DNA from: Anthoceros angustus
Taxonomy: Eukaryota; Streptophyta; Anthocerotopsida; Anthocerotales; Anthocerotaceae
Assembly (NCBI GenBank): GCA_010909165.1
Contig: MU008180.1
Coordinates: 743,884 to 807,883, forward strand
Reading direction: 5' to 3'
DNA length: 64,000 nucleotides
Part shown: positions 21,591 through 33,900 of the stretch, in pieces
Position numbering within the stretch: the stretch's first letter is position 1
Layout of the letters: each line of letters starts with the position of its first letter
Translations under genes and position numbers: made by a program
The notes under the pieces: model-generated
Told to the model about the DNA's origin: nothing
Databases searched by the model: none
Seen by the model: only the letters and a program-made list of their open reading frames with translations

Positions 21591-22710
21591 GGGTGTTAAG
21601 GGAGCGGAGCAGCAAGCTCTTTCACCTCTGGTTCCAGTTCCTGTGAATTTGTCGCCTCCAACCAAACCTTGGAATTCTACCTCATGCTCCACTCTTCAAG
21701 ATACTGCGATGAGGGTAGAAAGCGGAACTGTGCAAGGACTGGCCGTGGAAGTGGATGTCAAGACATCCAATCCCGTTGTCAGTCTGAGGTTTTCAACCTC
21801 TATCCACAAATCCCCTTTGGGGATCTCCAAGGTCGGAATTGTTCGGAGACGGGCTAACCGGGGATCCCGGTAGGCTGCGAACGATGAGCTCTACTGGAGA
21901 AAAGCCCGATTTTCACCCACCTGGAGAGTTGAATGTCACACGGAGTTGCTCGTTTGGGTGCTGTTACATGTGTGAATTATTGGTTCCTTATCTGAAACAA
22001 AGGACAGGTGCCCTACTAATAGGCGACGATTTTTCCGTCACAAAATTGAGGAGCACAGTTAACTTTACACGAAACTCCGTCAAACCTGTCAGTTTGTCGC
22101 AGTAGCTGTTATGAGTCCTCAATTGTATGTCATTGCCGAGATGCGAAGATTCGCATGCCGGTGGCTGAGAGAAAAAATGGGGGCAACCTTGCTTGCACCG
22201 TTTGCATTGGCCTTCGTTTACCAGAAGAGGGAAAAATAGTGGCCACCATTGCAGCTGCTGCGCATCTGCTTGTCCAGCTCCTTTGCTTTCTCAGAGACTT
22301 CGATGGCAGTTCAGTTAGGTTTTCAAGGCAGTCATCTTAGAGCATCCTACTGCATCCCGCTGGTAGTCTTGTAAGGAAACAGACAAATTTCAACCAGGAT
22401 GAGTCATACGTGAAGTACCCTTCCCACATGTACGTTTTTTCATTCTCTGAACAGTTCCAAACTTCCGGAATTTAGAACTGAGCTCAGAAACAATGGAGAC
22501 GTACTATGTTCAGCAAAGCTGAAACAAAGGTGAAACGAGTGCACAACATACACTCCGCTACCTGTTGAAGTATGCTCTCTGTCTGTGATCGTCTTTATCC
22601 ACAGACATCAGCTAGAAACCACCCCCTGACATTCTTTCCCAACCTTACAAGTGGTGGAAACGTGTAACTTTTCATTTGACCGCTTGTATCTCATGTAGTC
22701 AATAACATAC
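21591..22710. other. Convergent intergenic region
   Basis: 3' flanks of SGF11 (plus) and the minus-strand gene at 22.7-25.7 kb. An ORF at 21472-21873 overlaps the last SGF11 exon in another frame. It would be the alternative C-terminus if the 22-nt microexon is not used. No other gene is seen. Confidence 0.4.
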
Positions 22711-25660
22711 CTTCTCATGGTACCTGTTCGTTGCAAGTTGCAGCCTCTCTTCAGGCCAAGCATCAGAAGAGGTGAAATCCCTTGTTCGTGTGGCGACATA
22801 CCTGGACTCTCGTTCTTCCCAGGCCATTCTAAGATCAGGTCTGCTTAAAACATCCTTGTTCCTTCTTGATTCAAAACCGTCTGAAAGCTCGGTCCCAAAG
22901 TTGAGATCATATAAGGTTCTTGTACTCCCATCTGCTGAGTAGCCATTCTCAGGTTTACCAGTCCATTCCTTGCTTGTCACCTGTTTACCAGGCCTGCCAT
23001 TCTTGCTGTCATTACCAAACTCTTTCAAATAATCAACAAGCTTTTGGTCCTCATGGGCCTCCAGTCGTCCAACGTGCCCCTTCATCCCCATACTGCCTTC
23101 CAAGGTGGAAACCCTCCCCCTGCCTGAGACTCCACTCTGGTTCCTGCGATCCGAAGTTTCAGACAACCCAGCATACGGTTTCCCAGATCCCCAAAAGTCT
23201 GTCAGTGGTGATCTCATCTCGGTTGCCTCAGATACTTCATGCCTTGCACGTGCAGATGCTCCCCTCCCAGCACTCAGGTCCTCTGGGTATGACTGAGGAG
23301 ATCTTTGCTGCCCACGATCCAAATCATGGGGGCTGTATAGATCTGAAGATTCTGCTACCTCATACTTCCCAGCTGTTGGATGACGGGAGAAGGTCCGATG
23401 GAAGGTGGTTTCCCGAGGTGGTGAGCAAGAGCTCTGCCTGGCTTGCTGCAATAGGGCTGGGTACGCCGGATACGGAGGAGAGTGAACAACATGCTTCCTG
23501 CTTCGTGTGAAAGTTCTGTCATCTGGAGAGCATGAACGTCTACCCACACCATCGGTAGTGGGGTCAAACGGGCTCAACCGTTGTACAGACCTGTCCCAAC
23601 CTGATAGTTTCATACTCTTCGAATGTTGTAGTTTACCGTTGGCAACAACGAAGTCACGGCTGGTTGTGCGGAAGTCGGTGCCAGAAAAGGAGCGCCCATA
23701 GTTCGGCTTCTCAAACGACCTGTACTGATCTCTACCATGGCTTGCCTGATGATGTGCTCCACCTCTACCCCTTTGCTGCCGGTAAGGTTCATGGTCTCTG
23801 TCTCTATAAGAAGTGGCTGTGTGCATCCCACGATTGCTAGGTCTAGAATGGTATCCTCTTCCATCTTGATTGGGACGGTCCCGTCCTGTCTTGTAGTCCC
23901 TATCCCCGACTTGCATGTCTTCAGGGCCCCTGTAGATGAGCCTGTCAAATACTGTATCTCTGTTGTTTGCCCCACCTAAACGGTTGAACACACTTCGACC
24001 AGGGCCACCACCGGCCACCTTGCCATCATCACTCCTATCTCTGGGGAAAATTCCAGGCGAATACTCCACCCGCCGACCGTGCCTGGGTATGTCCTCTTCT
24101 TTGCCGAAGCTTCTGCTTTGACCGTATCTTTCATTGTCGTCATCGGAATCAGAGAACGGCTCTCTTGCAATTACTGGCTCTCTTGCCACTCTTGTCCTGG
24201 AAAGATCCCTCTCAAACGAATCTCTGTCAAATCCTGTGCGGACACGCTTCCTGGAGCTGGACCTGCAGAAGAGATAATATGATACAAGTTTCCGGCGACA
24301 GGTTAAATGCAAAAGATGGAACAAGTGTGCAGGCGAGAAGCATGGTTGGTAGTGGATACCCGACATACCTATCATCGAAATCAAAGTTCCCGCCACCGAC
24401 CAATGACGTTGGCAGCTTAATGATTCTCCCAACCCGTTTGGCAGGAGCAGGTTGATCCTCTTTGCTCGATTTCGAAGGAGTCTCAACCTCAGGTTCCTTG
24501 TGCACAGACTTATCAGAGAGCACTACCTGCTCCGTGACCTTTCCCTCCGTCTCACCACTCGCAGCCTCATGTTTACCAGCAACAACCTCTCCCTCAGATT
24601 TAGGCATCAAAGGAGAGCCCGACGGAGCACCCTTCTCTGGCCTGCTACATGACTCTTTAGATGCCTCGGTGTCCGCATCAACTCTAACGGGGCTTAGATC
24701 CTGGTTCTTTCCCGGCGCATCCTGCGTTCCAAATTCAGTCTCCATAACAGGCAGACGGCTGAGCTGTTGCACTTTCTTTACTGCAAGATCCGCACTCGCA
24801 GCCGCAGTTACGCGGCTGAGCTGGTCCCCCTTCTCCACTACAGCATCCTGCTCACCAGCAGAGCTCTCCGCCGGCGGTACGCGCCTGAGCTTCTGCCCGA
24901 AAAGCATGGGACACGAGTCTTGAGAAGCGCTCTTAACATCCATGAAAGTATACTCCGTCACGCTTGCAGCCCTTTCCTCCGGGCCCGTCACATGGGCGAA
25001 CTGAGCTTGCTCGGATTCCTCGGCCACCATAAGCTGGCCGACAGCCGGGCTCCTCTGCCGGTGTCTTCGTAGATTCATAAAATCAGACTCCGGCACACGA
25101 GAGTCCCCCTTGAGGCCGGAGGGAAAGAAGGTTCCCGTAACGGGCATCTCATACGCAACACCATCCCCCTCCTCCCCCGCATGCTTATCTAGTAACACTT
25201 CCCTCGCCCCTTCACCTTCCAGGTTCCCTTCACCTTCCAGGTTCCGTTGTGTTGCCAACGCCTGATAACCAAAGGGATTCGGCTCACTCCCAGCTTCAGC
25301 AGCAGACAACAAGTCCCTGGCACCAGCACCAGCACCAGCACCAGCACCGGCGCCCGCGCCGACGCCGACGCCGACAGCAGCAGACCTGGGATATGCCAGC
25401 CGCTCCAAGGCGGGGTCACATCGTCCCACTTCCTCAGCCCGGTTCTTGGGACCTGTTTCATGATCCGCCAGGCCGAGAGAGAGGTAATGTCTACCCAAAC
25501 TGGAGGTAGGAGACGAGGCGCCTTGAAACTTGTCTGCCGCGGGGCACTTCAAGGTGAGCGTGATCCTTTCCCCGTTCATGTCGATTTCATCTTCCGATGA
25601 CCCGCTCTCTGAGGTTAGGCCGCTGAACGTCTTGCGTGCCTCTATGTACTTCCTTGACAT
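22711..25660 (-). CDS. Large charged Arg/Asp/Ser-rich protein of unknown function (3' end unresolved)
   Basis: Two long exons, 25660-24369 and 24262-22711, share a 106-bp intron (donor AG|GTATGT, acceptor CTGCAG) and give 948 codons up to a good donor (GAGAAG|GTATGT) at 22711. A short last exon must follow. CTTTGCTGA after a TTTGTTTCAG acceptor near 22530 would fit but is unproven. The ATG at 25660 is the first Met of the frame. The N-terminal half is acidic and contains a Gly-Ala repeat. Near the intron is the conserved-looking GRIIKLPTSLVGGG. The C-terminal half is rich in Arg-Asp and Arg-Ser, with RSVFNRLG and TVFDRLI, a style seen in nuclear RNA-processing proteins. I do not recognise the family. 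The composition suggests a nuclear role only. Confidence 0.7.
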
Positions 25661-27159
25661 CGCTATAATTGGAATAACAATATAGAGAGAGCCCAACCCG
25701 CGTTCCGCTAAAGTGGCGAACTCAGCTCCTGGCTGCGTCACATTCCTTCAGACAAACCCTGTCCACAGCCGAGCACGAGATCCGAGGCTGCATCCCGGAG
25801 GCATCCCCATGTCCCCCGTCACATGCCATCCCGCACGGCCAGCAGAACTCCCCTCAAGCACCGATGTCCGGGAGGCAGAGCACAATCAAACTCCATCATT
25901 CAGGACTGCCAGTGCTGCTCCTATGCAGATCAGGCTCGAGAATTCATTTCATGGCGTGCCACGAAATCACCGCCTTCCGCTTCCCGACTCGGCTAACAAG
26001 GCAAGCGCTTCCCGATGCCGCACAGAACCGTGCCAAGGCTGTGCACAACAAAGCCGCAAGGATGAATGCCCCGGCCCCGGCTCCGGCTCGAGGAAGGAGA
26101 TTCAAGAAGGAAGCCGGACGCGAAAGGCGAGTGCAGGAAGCGACGGTCCCCTCGCCTCCCGGCCTACTCCCACCTGCTCGACTCCCTCCCCGCTCAGATG
26201 GACAGAACCGGGAAGAACAGGTGCCGGAAGAAGCAGCCTGGAGCACGGGAGCAAGAAGCGGAAGCGCAGGAATTGGCGAACCCCGGCGGGCAAGCCTCGC
26301 TCAGATCAGAGCCGCGCAAGCTTAGTCCCGCACACTCGCCGGCAGCCACCGCGCTGCGGTGAGCAGATCGAAGCTGGGAGGCGGGGAATGCGCAGGGCAG
26401 GGCAGAGCAGGCGGCAGGGGCGGGCCTGCAGCGGGACCTCGCAGGACGCGTCCGAGCACGGCGATGGAGGCGGCGATGGCGACGGTGGGCGCAGGCGAGG
26501 CAGCAGCAGCACCGGCAGAGCCCGAGGTCGAGGCGCAGAGGAAGGCAGACAGGAAGAAGGCGCAGCAGCGGCTTCCGCGGCACCCGTGACTTGCTCGGCG
26601 AGGCAACAAACAAATCCACTCCACGCCGCTCAGCAGCATCCATGAAAGGCCCGCAAAAGAGAAAGAAAAAGAAAAAGAAAAAGAATTCCTCTACCACAAA
26701 AAATCGCAATATACCACACGACCAACCGGGGGTGACCACATGGACAGCCCCGTTCACACAGCCGGGGGGAGTGGGAGGCAGGCCCGATGCGATGGACGAT
26801 GGGACGATGCCCGGGCATCCCACCACGTCATCGCCCATCTCGGGAGCCATGCCACGCTATGCTTGGTGCATCCCTAGAAGATGCCAAGTCAGCTGCCAGC
26901 GCCTGCTCTGACCACCAAATCCACCTTCACCTACTCCAGCCATTCATTCCTCACATGTCACCAATGAAGGCCAGCAACGCCCGCACTCTCATCGGAGCAC
27001 CCACCAGCCGCTTTCCACCATCCCTGTCCTTTTACACATGCACAAATCTCTCCCTCCAGCTCTCTGTCTGGTAGATAATCTACTCTCTGCTGTGCAGTGT
27101 GCACACAGCAACAGCAGCAAAGTGCGAGAACCACAGCCACATTCCCTGGCATATTCATT
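25661..27159. other. GC-rich intergenic region
   Basis: Upstream side of the 22.7-25.7 kb gene and downstream side of allantoinase. Long ORFs on both strands at 25.7-26.65 kb overlap one another and are Arg/Ala/Gly/Pro-rich, as expected from open GC-rich DNA. This is probably 5' UTR and promoter. A purine run (AAAGAAAAAG type) lies near 26665. Confidence 0.4.
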
Positions 27160-30113
27160 CTACACTGCCAAGATGGGGGCTCCACAAGGCCTGCTGCCGT
27201 GGTGGCCTTCGCTGAACACCTGTGAGCCTCGGACAAATGTGGAGATCACCCTCCCCGAGAGAGGGAGTCCCGAGTAAGGTGTCAACTGCAAGCCGCACTC
27301 CCACTTTGTTAGGTAGGGGGGGAGCAGGCGGGCAGCTACCCATGGGCCGTGAGCTTCAAGGCACTGACTGACTCCCTGACCTTATGCTTGTGGAACAGCC
27401 GGAAGTCGTTGCCCACGATGAATGATGCTTCAGGATCCCACACTACCAGATCTGCATCCTTCCCGAACTCGATCGAGCCCTGGGGATGGGCATCGTTGGT
27501 GAACCGGTCGCACGTAAGATGATGACTTCAGCAATCAGCAACTGGGGGCAAGAGGATAAAGTTTGTTTTACCTTTCTAGACAACTTGGCAAGTTGTGCAG
27601 GAGCGCTGCTCCACCAGGCCGAGACCTCCTGCAATGTAATGCCTTGTGGCTGCCCGAAAGTCCACGTAATGGGGAGCACCAGCTGCACACGTGTGAAGGA
27701 AAGCAAGCATGCTTTATGCGGGCGAGGAGAGCATGGGACAGGGGAAGCGGATGGATCGAGGGATTGGGCGAACCTGAAGAGAAGAGATGCCGCCCCAAGC
27801 CTTCATGAAGTCGCCTTCCTGCAGGAGTTTCAGCTCCGGCGTGGATGGGGAATGGTCGGAGCTGAGATGGTCTATGCTGCCATCCTGCAGGGCACCCACA
27901 ACGAGGTCCGTAAACTTTGACGCTGACAAGCTTGACCCACATCGTGGATTTGTCAGGAGGATGGCCAGGTTGGGTCACCTTCAGGGCATGCCAAAGCTTG
28001 AGCCTGTTTGATGATGCCCTCAATGGTGGGGCGCATTTGAACCTTGTGTCCCCATCCGTCACATTCTCCGCAGCCAGTGCTAGATAGTGGGGGCAAGTCT
28101 CGACGGTTATGGCATGCCCCTTGGCCTTCGCCTCCTGCCAAGACGCACAGCTTTTTCTTTGGCTGCCGTTCAGAACAACTTGCCAAAGAGAGGTTTCGAA
28201 TACCTTGATGAGATCCAGGGTGCCATCTGCATCTGAAAGGTGGACGACGTGGATGTGAGCACCTTCAGCCGACCCTCCAACTCCTGTCGCTTCAGCTACG
28301 TCCACCAGCTGTTGCACTGCTGTCTGCTCCCTGCAAGTCCAGACGGAAGTTGATGAATTGGTAATGCACTAAACCAGGTAATTTGCTTTCTAATGGTCGT
28401 TTCCAATTCCTTGGTGCGTTTCCAGAAGCTGAGAGATAAGCATAATTGTGTGAAACAATTTGGTTGCCACCACTGAAAAGACCTACAAAACACTGATTTC
28501 AGGGGCACAGAGAACTGACCATGAGGGTGGCCTGCTGTCAAGATAAGTTTGATATGATCGGCTATCCCTAATGGGTCGTCCTTCCGATGGACCTCCCTCA
28601 TCTTCAAGTGGGACTTCGGCATGGACCAAGATTGGACGTCCGTACCTTGCAAGCACATTCAAGGATGCCTGCACCATGTATTTTAGATTGCAAATTCAGA
28701 AACCAAATAATCCAAACCGTCCTAAATCCACCCGAAGCATGTCTTTACCTTTATATGGGCAGCTGTGGTCATCGGAAAGTCATTGATGCCTGAAGGACAC
28801 ATGAACGACTTCAAAATTAGCACCTGTCAGTTCCTTGTATGTGTCTCATTTCCAGAACTCGAAGAACTTCACACGAGAAGAGTGACACAATTGGCAAATA
28901 TGTACCTTCAATCCAAGAACACCGGCATCTAAAAGCTCAGCTAAAGCAGTCAGGTTCTCAGCATTTTCTGGAACGAGGCCACCCCAAAAGCCTGGCAAAG
29001 AAACCACAAAGTCCTCAGATCCGAGCAGCTTCAGGTAAACTTAGGATCACCAACACAGAACAGAGAGCAGACCACAACATTATGTTTTGTCTAAATCGCT
29101 TGGTTTCTTATAGTTTTTTACTTGAATACGGTGGCTGAGCACTGTGTAGAGTACTAACCTACATCCACAGCCAGTTTTCCTTTTGCGGCTCGAAGCTGCT
29201 AGCCCACAAAAATATGCGGTGTTGTCAGTCATTTACCAAGTCAGTATCAGTGGTTGGTTGAATCACAACTGCCTTTGGGACATAACAGCAGCATCACAAA
29301 AGCAGGATCTGTACCTTAATCTCAAAAGCCTCCACTGTGGTGGTTGCAGGATAGCTATTCAAAGGCATGTCCACCAAGGTCGTTATTCCACCTGTGAAAG
29401 CATCCATTCACAACTGCGTTACCGCAAGTTGTCTTCTTCAGAGTGGGCAATCAGCAAAACGTGGGTAAGAAATTTCCACGACAATCACACCAGCAGCAGC
29501 AGCTTGTGTCCCAGTCAGGAACCCTTCCCACTCCTCACGACCCGGCTCGTCCAAATGAACATGCCTGTAATTTCACGACAACGGTCATCCATAACTCTGG
29601 CAGCGATGAGGGCTCTGCCTTTGAACAAACACAACGCAGCTCTTACACATCGATGAGTCCTGGCATGACAACTGCGTTCCCATAGTCAAGCACATGGAGC
29701 CCTTCTCTCGGCTTTGGTGCTTCACTTCTTTTGATCACCGACACAATCCTCCCATTTTCCACCTCCACTGCAAGATGACGGGTGGAAACAGACGTTACAA
29801 ATTCAAGCACGCCTCACTGGGCTGTTGCCACCAACATGCACCCATTTACTTCAATACCTCCGGCAGATATCACTCCATCAGGCGTGACCACACGTTTGCT
29901 GAACACCACAAAGTGATCGTACGGAAGCAACCCGCACTCCCCCTTCTGCCAGCCAGGTAAGGAGTTGGGCATACAGTCAAATTGCGTACTTCCCCCTCAA
30001 ATCGCAGGGATTCCACGAGCAAAGCTGCAAACCTGAGAGGGAAGGAGAAATTGACTGAAGAGCAAGTACGTGCTGGCGAATATCGCCAGAGGGACAGTCC
30101 ACCCGCGCATCAT
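27160..30113 (-). CDS. ALN: Allantoinase
   Basis: The complete gene has 15 exons: 30113-30033, 29945-29858, 29767-29647, 29564-29491, 29391-29315, 29198-29159, 28991-28906, 28808-28749, 28668-28520, 28330-28204, 28134-27979, 27884-27774, 27682-27572, 27479-27381 and 27285-27160. They sum to 1506 nt, 501 residues, against about 506 in Arabidopsis, and every phase agrees. The enzyme hydrolyses allantoin to allantoate in purine (ureide) breakdown and is ER-located in plants. Exon 1 encodes a hydrophobic signal anchor. The binuclear metal ligands of the amidohydrolase fold are present: HVH at about residues 98-100, the carboxylated Lys in GLKSF (about 189), His in VHAE (about 225), His in VHLSD (about 289) and Asp in SSDHSP (about 363). 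The exon 1 donor (CAG|GTTTGC) is the weakest site. The gene lies head to head with TRS130. Confidence 0.93.
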
Positions 30114-30920
30114 GGGCCGTAGCAGGTCTAGTGGATCCATAGCGCACCTGAACGTCACCGGACCCCGTTTTAGTGAACCAACCAGCCCGGCTCCGCCCAC
30201 GGCCTGGGATTGGTGGAATTTCACCACCAGGAAGAGTTGCACTGTAAATGCAACAGACATAAAACCCACAACATGAAGCAAAGGGTGGAGTCCATGTCGC
30301 ACCTGGCTGAGCTCTCCACTGAGATTCACACACGACCCACCATCACCAGCGTGCAGTGCCGGATCCGTTGGCACTGACCGCGGTTAAGTGAACCAGCGTC
30401 CCTAGTTCCCTCACCGGAGGTTTGTCCATGGAGGCGGCCGCGTTGGACATTCCGACCACACAGGCTCGGGCGCGGGCACCGGCTCGGGCTCGGGCTGTCG
30501 GAGGATGGGGCAACGATGTGCAGTGGCGAGCACTTTGAGGTGCAGGCAAAGGATGTGTTGCGGGGGCCAGAAATGGCGGGAGCTGCTTCCAGGATGGCCA
30601 GGCTGTGGACAATGCGCCAGGGATGCCTGCATAGTAGGAGACAGCTCGTGCGATTCTAGCTCGTGCGATTAGAGTCGTTTCCAGCTGCTTCTGCTGTCAG
30701 TGCAGGTAGGTACGAAGCCCATCCTACTCTTGGGTTGGGTTGAGGAAGGATGCATTCTCGGGTAGCGTGCTGCAGCAGGGGCCAGTCCTGCAGCAGAGGG
30801 TAGGGTTTAGTTTGGAGCTTTGGGGACGGAAGCTGGGTTGCGGGAGCCTGAGCTCGTTGTGATGCACAGGGATGATCCAGAGACCCGGATGAGCTCGCTC
30901 TAGTCCTGAATGGTGCAATT
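30114..30920. promoter_or_regulatory. Shared divergent promoter region of ALN and TRS130
   Basis: About 800 bp separate the two ATGs, which point away from each other, so both 5' UTRs and promoters must lie here. It includes a short GGGCTCGG-type GC repeat at about 30465-30500. No TATA box was convincing for either gene. Confidence 0.5.
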
Positions 30921-33900
30921 ATGGCTACATCATCCTCCTCCCCTCTATCTAAGCTGCCCAGCGGGAAGTTTTCTTGGGAAGGCATTGTGGTGGCGATCGA
31001 GGATGTGAATGACCTGTGGCCAAGCTTCAAGGAGGGTTTTGAGGCTCGCGTCCCCTTCAAGAAGGTGCATCTGGTGAACAAGGATCACAGCACGATTCTA
31101 GTGGAGAAGCTGCTGGTTGAGTATGTTCTCACTACTGATGCCCGGTTGCGTGGGAGGATCTCGCAGTCGCAGGAGCAGAGTCCCTTCTGCTTCCAGTTTC
31201 CATATGCTTCGGTTGTTCTGGTAAGCTGCGAGGACCAGGATGAGTACCGATCGATACTGAAACCGCGGCTGAAGGGGATGCTGCAGAATGATGATCGGGA
31301 ATGGTTCATCCTGTTCGTGTCCAAAGCGCCTCCCGCTGAAGCGGCTCAGAGGATGATTAGAAAGGTCTTCAGCAAGTTGCAAGATGATTTCAGCTCCAAG
31401 CGGAGGGATAGGTGCTGTAGATTCGATCTCAATGCCGCAGACGCGACTCTGTGGGATGAGGTGGAGGCTAAGATGGTGGAGTGCATTAGGAATACGCTGG
31501 AGAGGAGAATGCTGTATTATGAGGATGAATCACGGAAACTCACAGAGAGTCGGTATTCTCCGTCTTGGAGCTTCAGCCATTTTCTTATGATCAAGGAGAA
31601 CGCTGCAAGTATGTTTGAAATGGCAGGCATCTATGATGATGCTCTTCGTGAGTACAGTGAGCTGGAACAGTGTTTCGTTGAATTATTGAATGCCGACAAA
31701 CTCAAGTCCAGAGAGTTTGGAGGCTTGGATCCTGGTGATGATCGGGCTGCTCTTCTTGAAGTGAATCGGAAACCTTTGGCCCAGTTTGTGCAGGATGATT
31801 CAGTTCGGGAGTTCGACTTCAGGCAGTACCTTTTTGCTCGGCAGGCTGTGGTGTTGTTCAGAGCCGGTCGCGCAGCTGAAGTGGCAACTCGTGGCTTCGT
31901 GTTCATTCTATCATTTTCAAGAATTCTCTCACGGAATGAGAAAACGCTGTCCTTCTGTCTGAAGGAAGTCTGGGTGATAACAGCTTGCATGGCTCTCGTG
32001 AAAGGAATGTCTGAGCGGGGTGCTCCAAAGTTGTTCAACCCTGATGCTGAGAAGGAATTTTATCGCGTACGCGGGGATTTATGCTCGCATGCTCGGACCA
32101 AGTTCATGAGACTGGCGGACTTGATCGGCTATACGGATATTATTGAGAGAAGCCCTTGTAATAGCGCTGCCTTGAGTATGTTGCCATGGCCACGGCCATT
32201 AGTTTGGCCAGCTCTTCCTCCTGACTCACTAGAACGGGTGCTCGGGAAGCAACAGGCTGCATCTGTCAATGTTGTGGCCAATGGCACCAACAAAAAACAG
32301 CTCTCTCTGGCTCCTAGTGTGCTCCTCAGAGAGGCAAACCGAAGGAGAGCTTCTTTGTCAACGGGTAATATCACGGAGCTGCTTGAAAGCCGTGCACCTC
32401 TGAAGGACAGAGATGCTGCTGAGGGAGGACATCATGTGAGGTCATCGTCCCACTCTCTTCCAACCACCCCAACCTCTAATGACGGTCAGCTTACCAGCCC
32501 TGGTACTGCAAATCGTGTCATAGATAAGCCCATGAAACTTATTGAGATACAGGTTGCAGCAGAGAGTGCTCTTCTCAAATTGTTGACAGATGACAAGCTG
32601 AGGAGTGCATTTTCATCTGCCACAGCGTGTGAGGACTTTTACTTGGAATTAACTCAGGCTGCAGCAGATAGTTTCCACCTGTCCTGGAGGGCAAGACATG
32701 GCGTTGTACTTGATGGTGAAATTGCAGCTGTCCAGTACAGGCGTGGAAATGTGGATGCTGCTGCCAAACTCTTTGAGAAGGTCTGTGCCCTATATGCAGG
32801 TGAGCGATGGAATTTCCTGCTGGCTCAGGTGCTGCCACGGCTTTCCGATTGCCAGCTGCAGCTTAAGGATCTGGCTGGCCACCTCTCCTCCTGCTCAAAA
32901 TTATTGTCCTTGGGCCAGGGGCTGGTTTCTGATGAAAAGCGAAAGAGCCTGCAGGCTGAACTGGTGAGGCTGGCACACAGTGGGCTTCCGAATCCAATTT
33001 CTTTGGATGTGTCAGCCCTGATATCATTTTCACCCAGAGCGAGCCCACCTTTAGAGCTCTGTGAAGGTGACCCAGGAGTATTGCAGGTCTTTGTATGGAG
33101 CGGCTTTCCAGAAGGCATTTCCTTGGAGTCGCTGAGTCTAACCTTGATCACAACTTATAGTACTGATGAAGGTGCCAAGATAGTGCAGAGTGCAGATACC
33201 CCTGTGTTGCAGCCGGGCAAACAGGTTCTTGCATTCCTGTTACCTCCTTTCCGAGCTGGTTCGTATGTTCTTGGGGCCTTGACAGGGCAAATCGGGCAAG
33301 TGAAAGTGAGGTCGCATACCTACTGTACAACCAGTGCAGTTAGCTCAAAGAGTGGAGCTCCTGATAGTGATGACTACCTGATAGTTGAGAAATCTCAACG
33401 GCCAGTCCTTGAGGTGACATCTCCAAGAGTTCTTGTGGAGATGTCTGCTGCTGTAGCATGGGGGTTGCTTCTAGGGGCACCTCAGTGGGTGGGACTTGTG
33501 ATTCAGCCCAAGGACTATTCTTTGAAAGGTGCCATCCTGTACATTTCCGCAGGGTCTGGCTTGAATCTGGATGACTTGAAAGAAGCTGAGCTAGAGCGGT
33601 TGAGCTTGCCAACCAAGCCCTCAGGTGATGATGCTGAAAAGGTTGTGGAGACTCTAGCCCCAGAAGTTGAGGTTGTGGAGATCAATGGTGGCAAGATCGA
33701 GTACCCTGAGTGGGCAAGCACTGTGGCCTGTATCTTGTGGCTGAAGCTCGTAGTGAAGCAGGCAGCAGAAAATGAGTCCTCATCCGCTGGTGTACAGCCT
33801 CCCCCTTCTCCTCCGTCACCTAAAATCCTCTCGAGTTCAGCATTGTCTAGTAGGAGGCAAAGTGGTTCAGCAGGTGCTGGAGTTCTTGACCCCAGAGCTG

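Noticed and set aside
25713-26645. A 310-codon plus-strand ORF in the GC-rich intergenic region
   Set aside because: It is biased in composition, mirrored by ORFs on the other strand, and has no motif or domain; it is more likely 5' flanking DNA.
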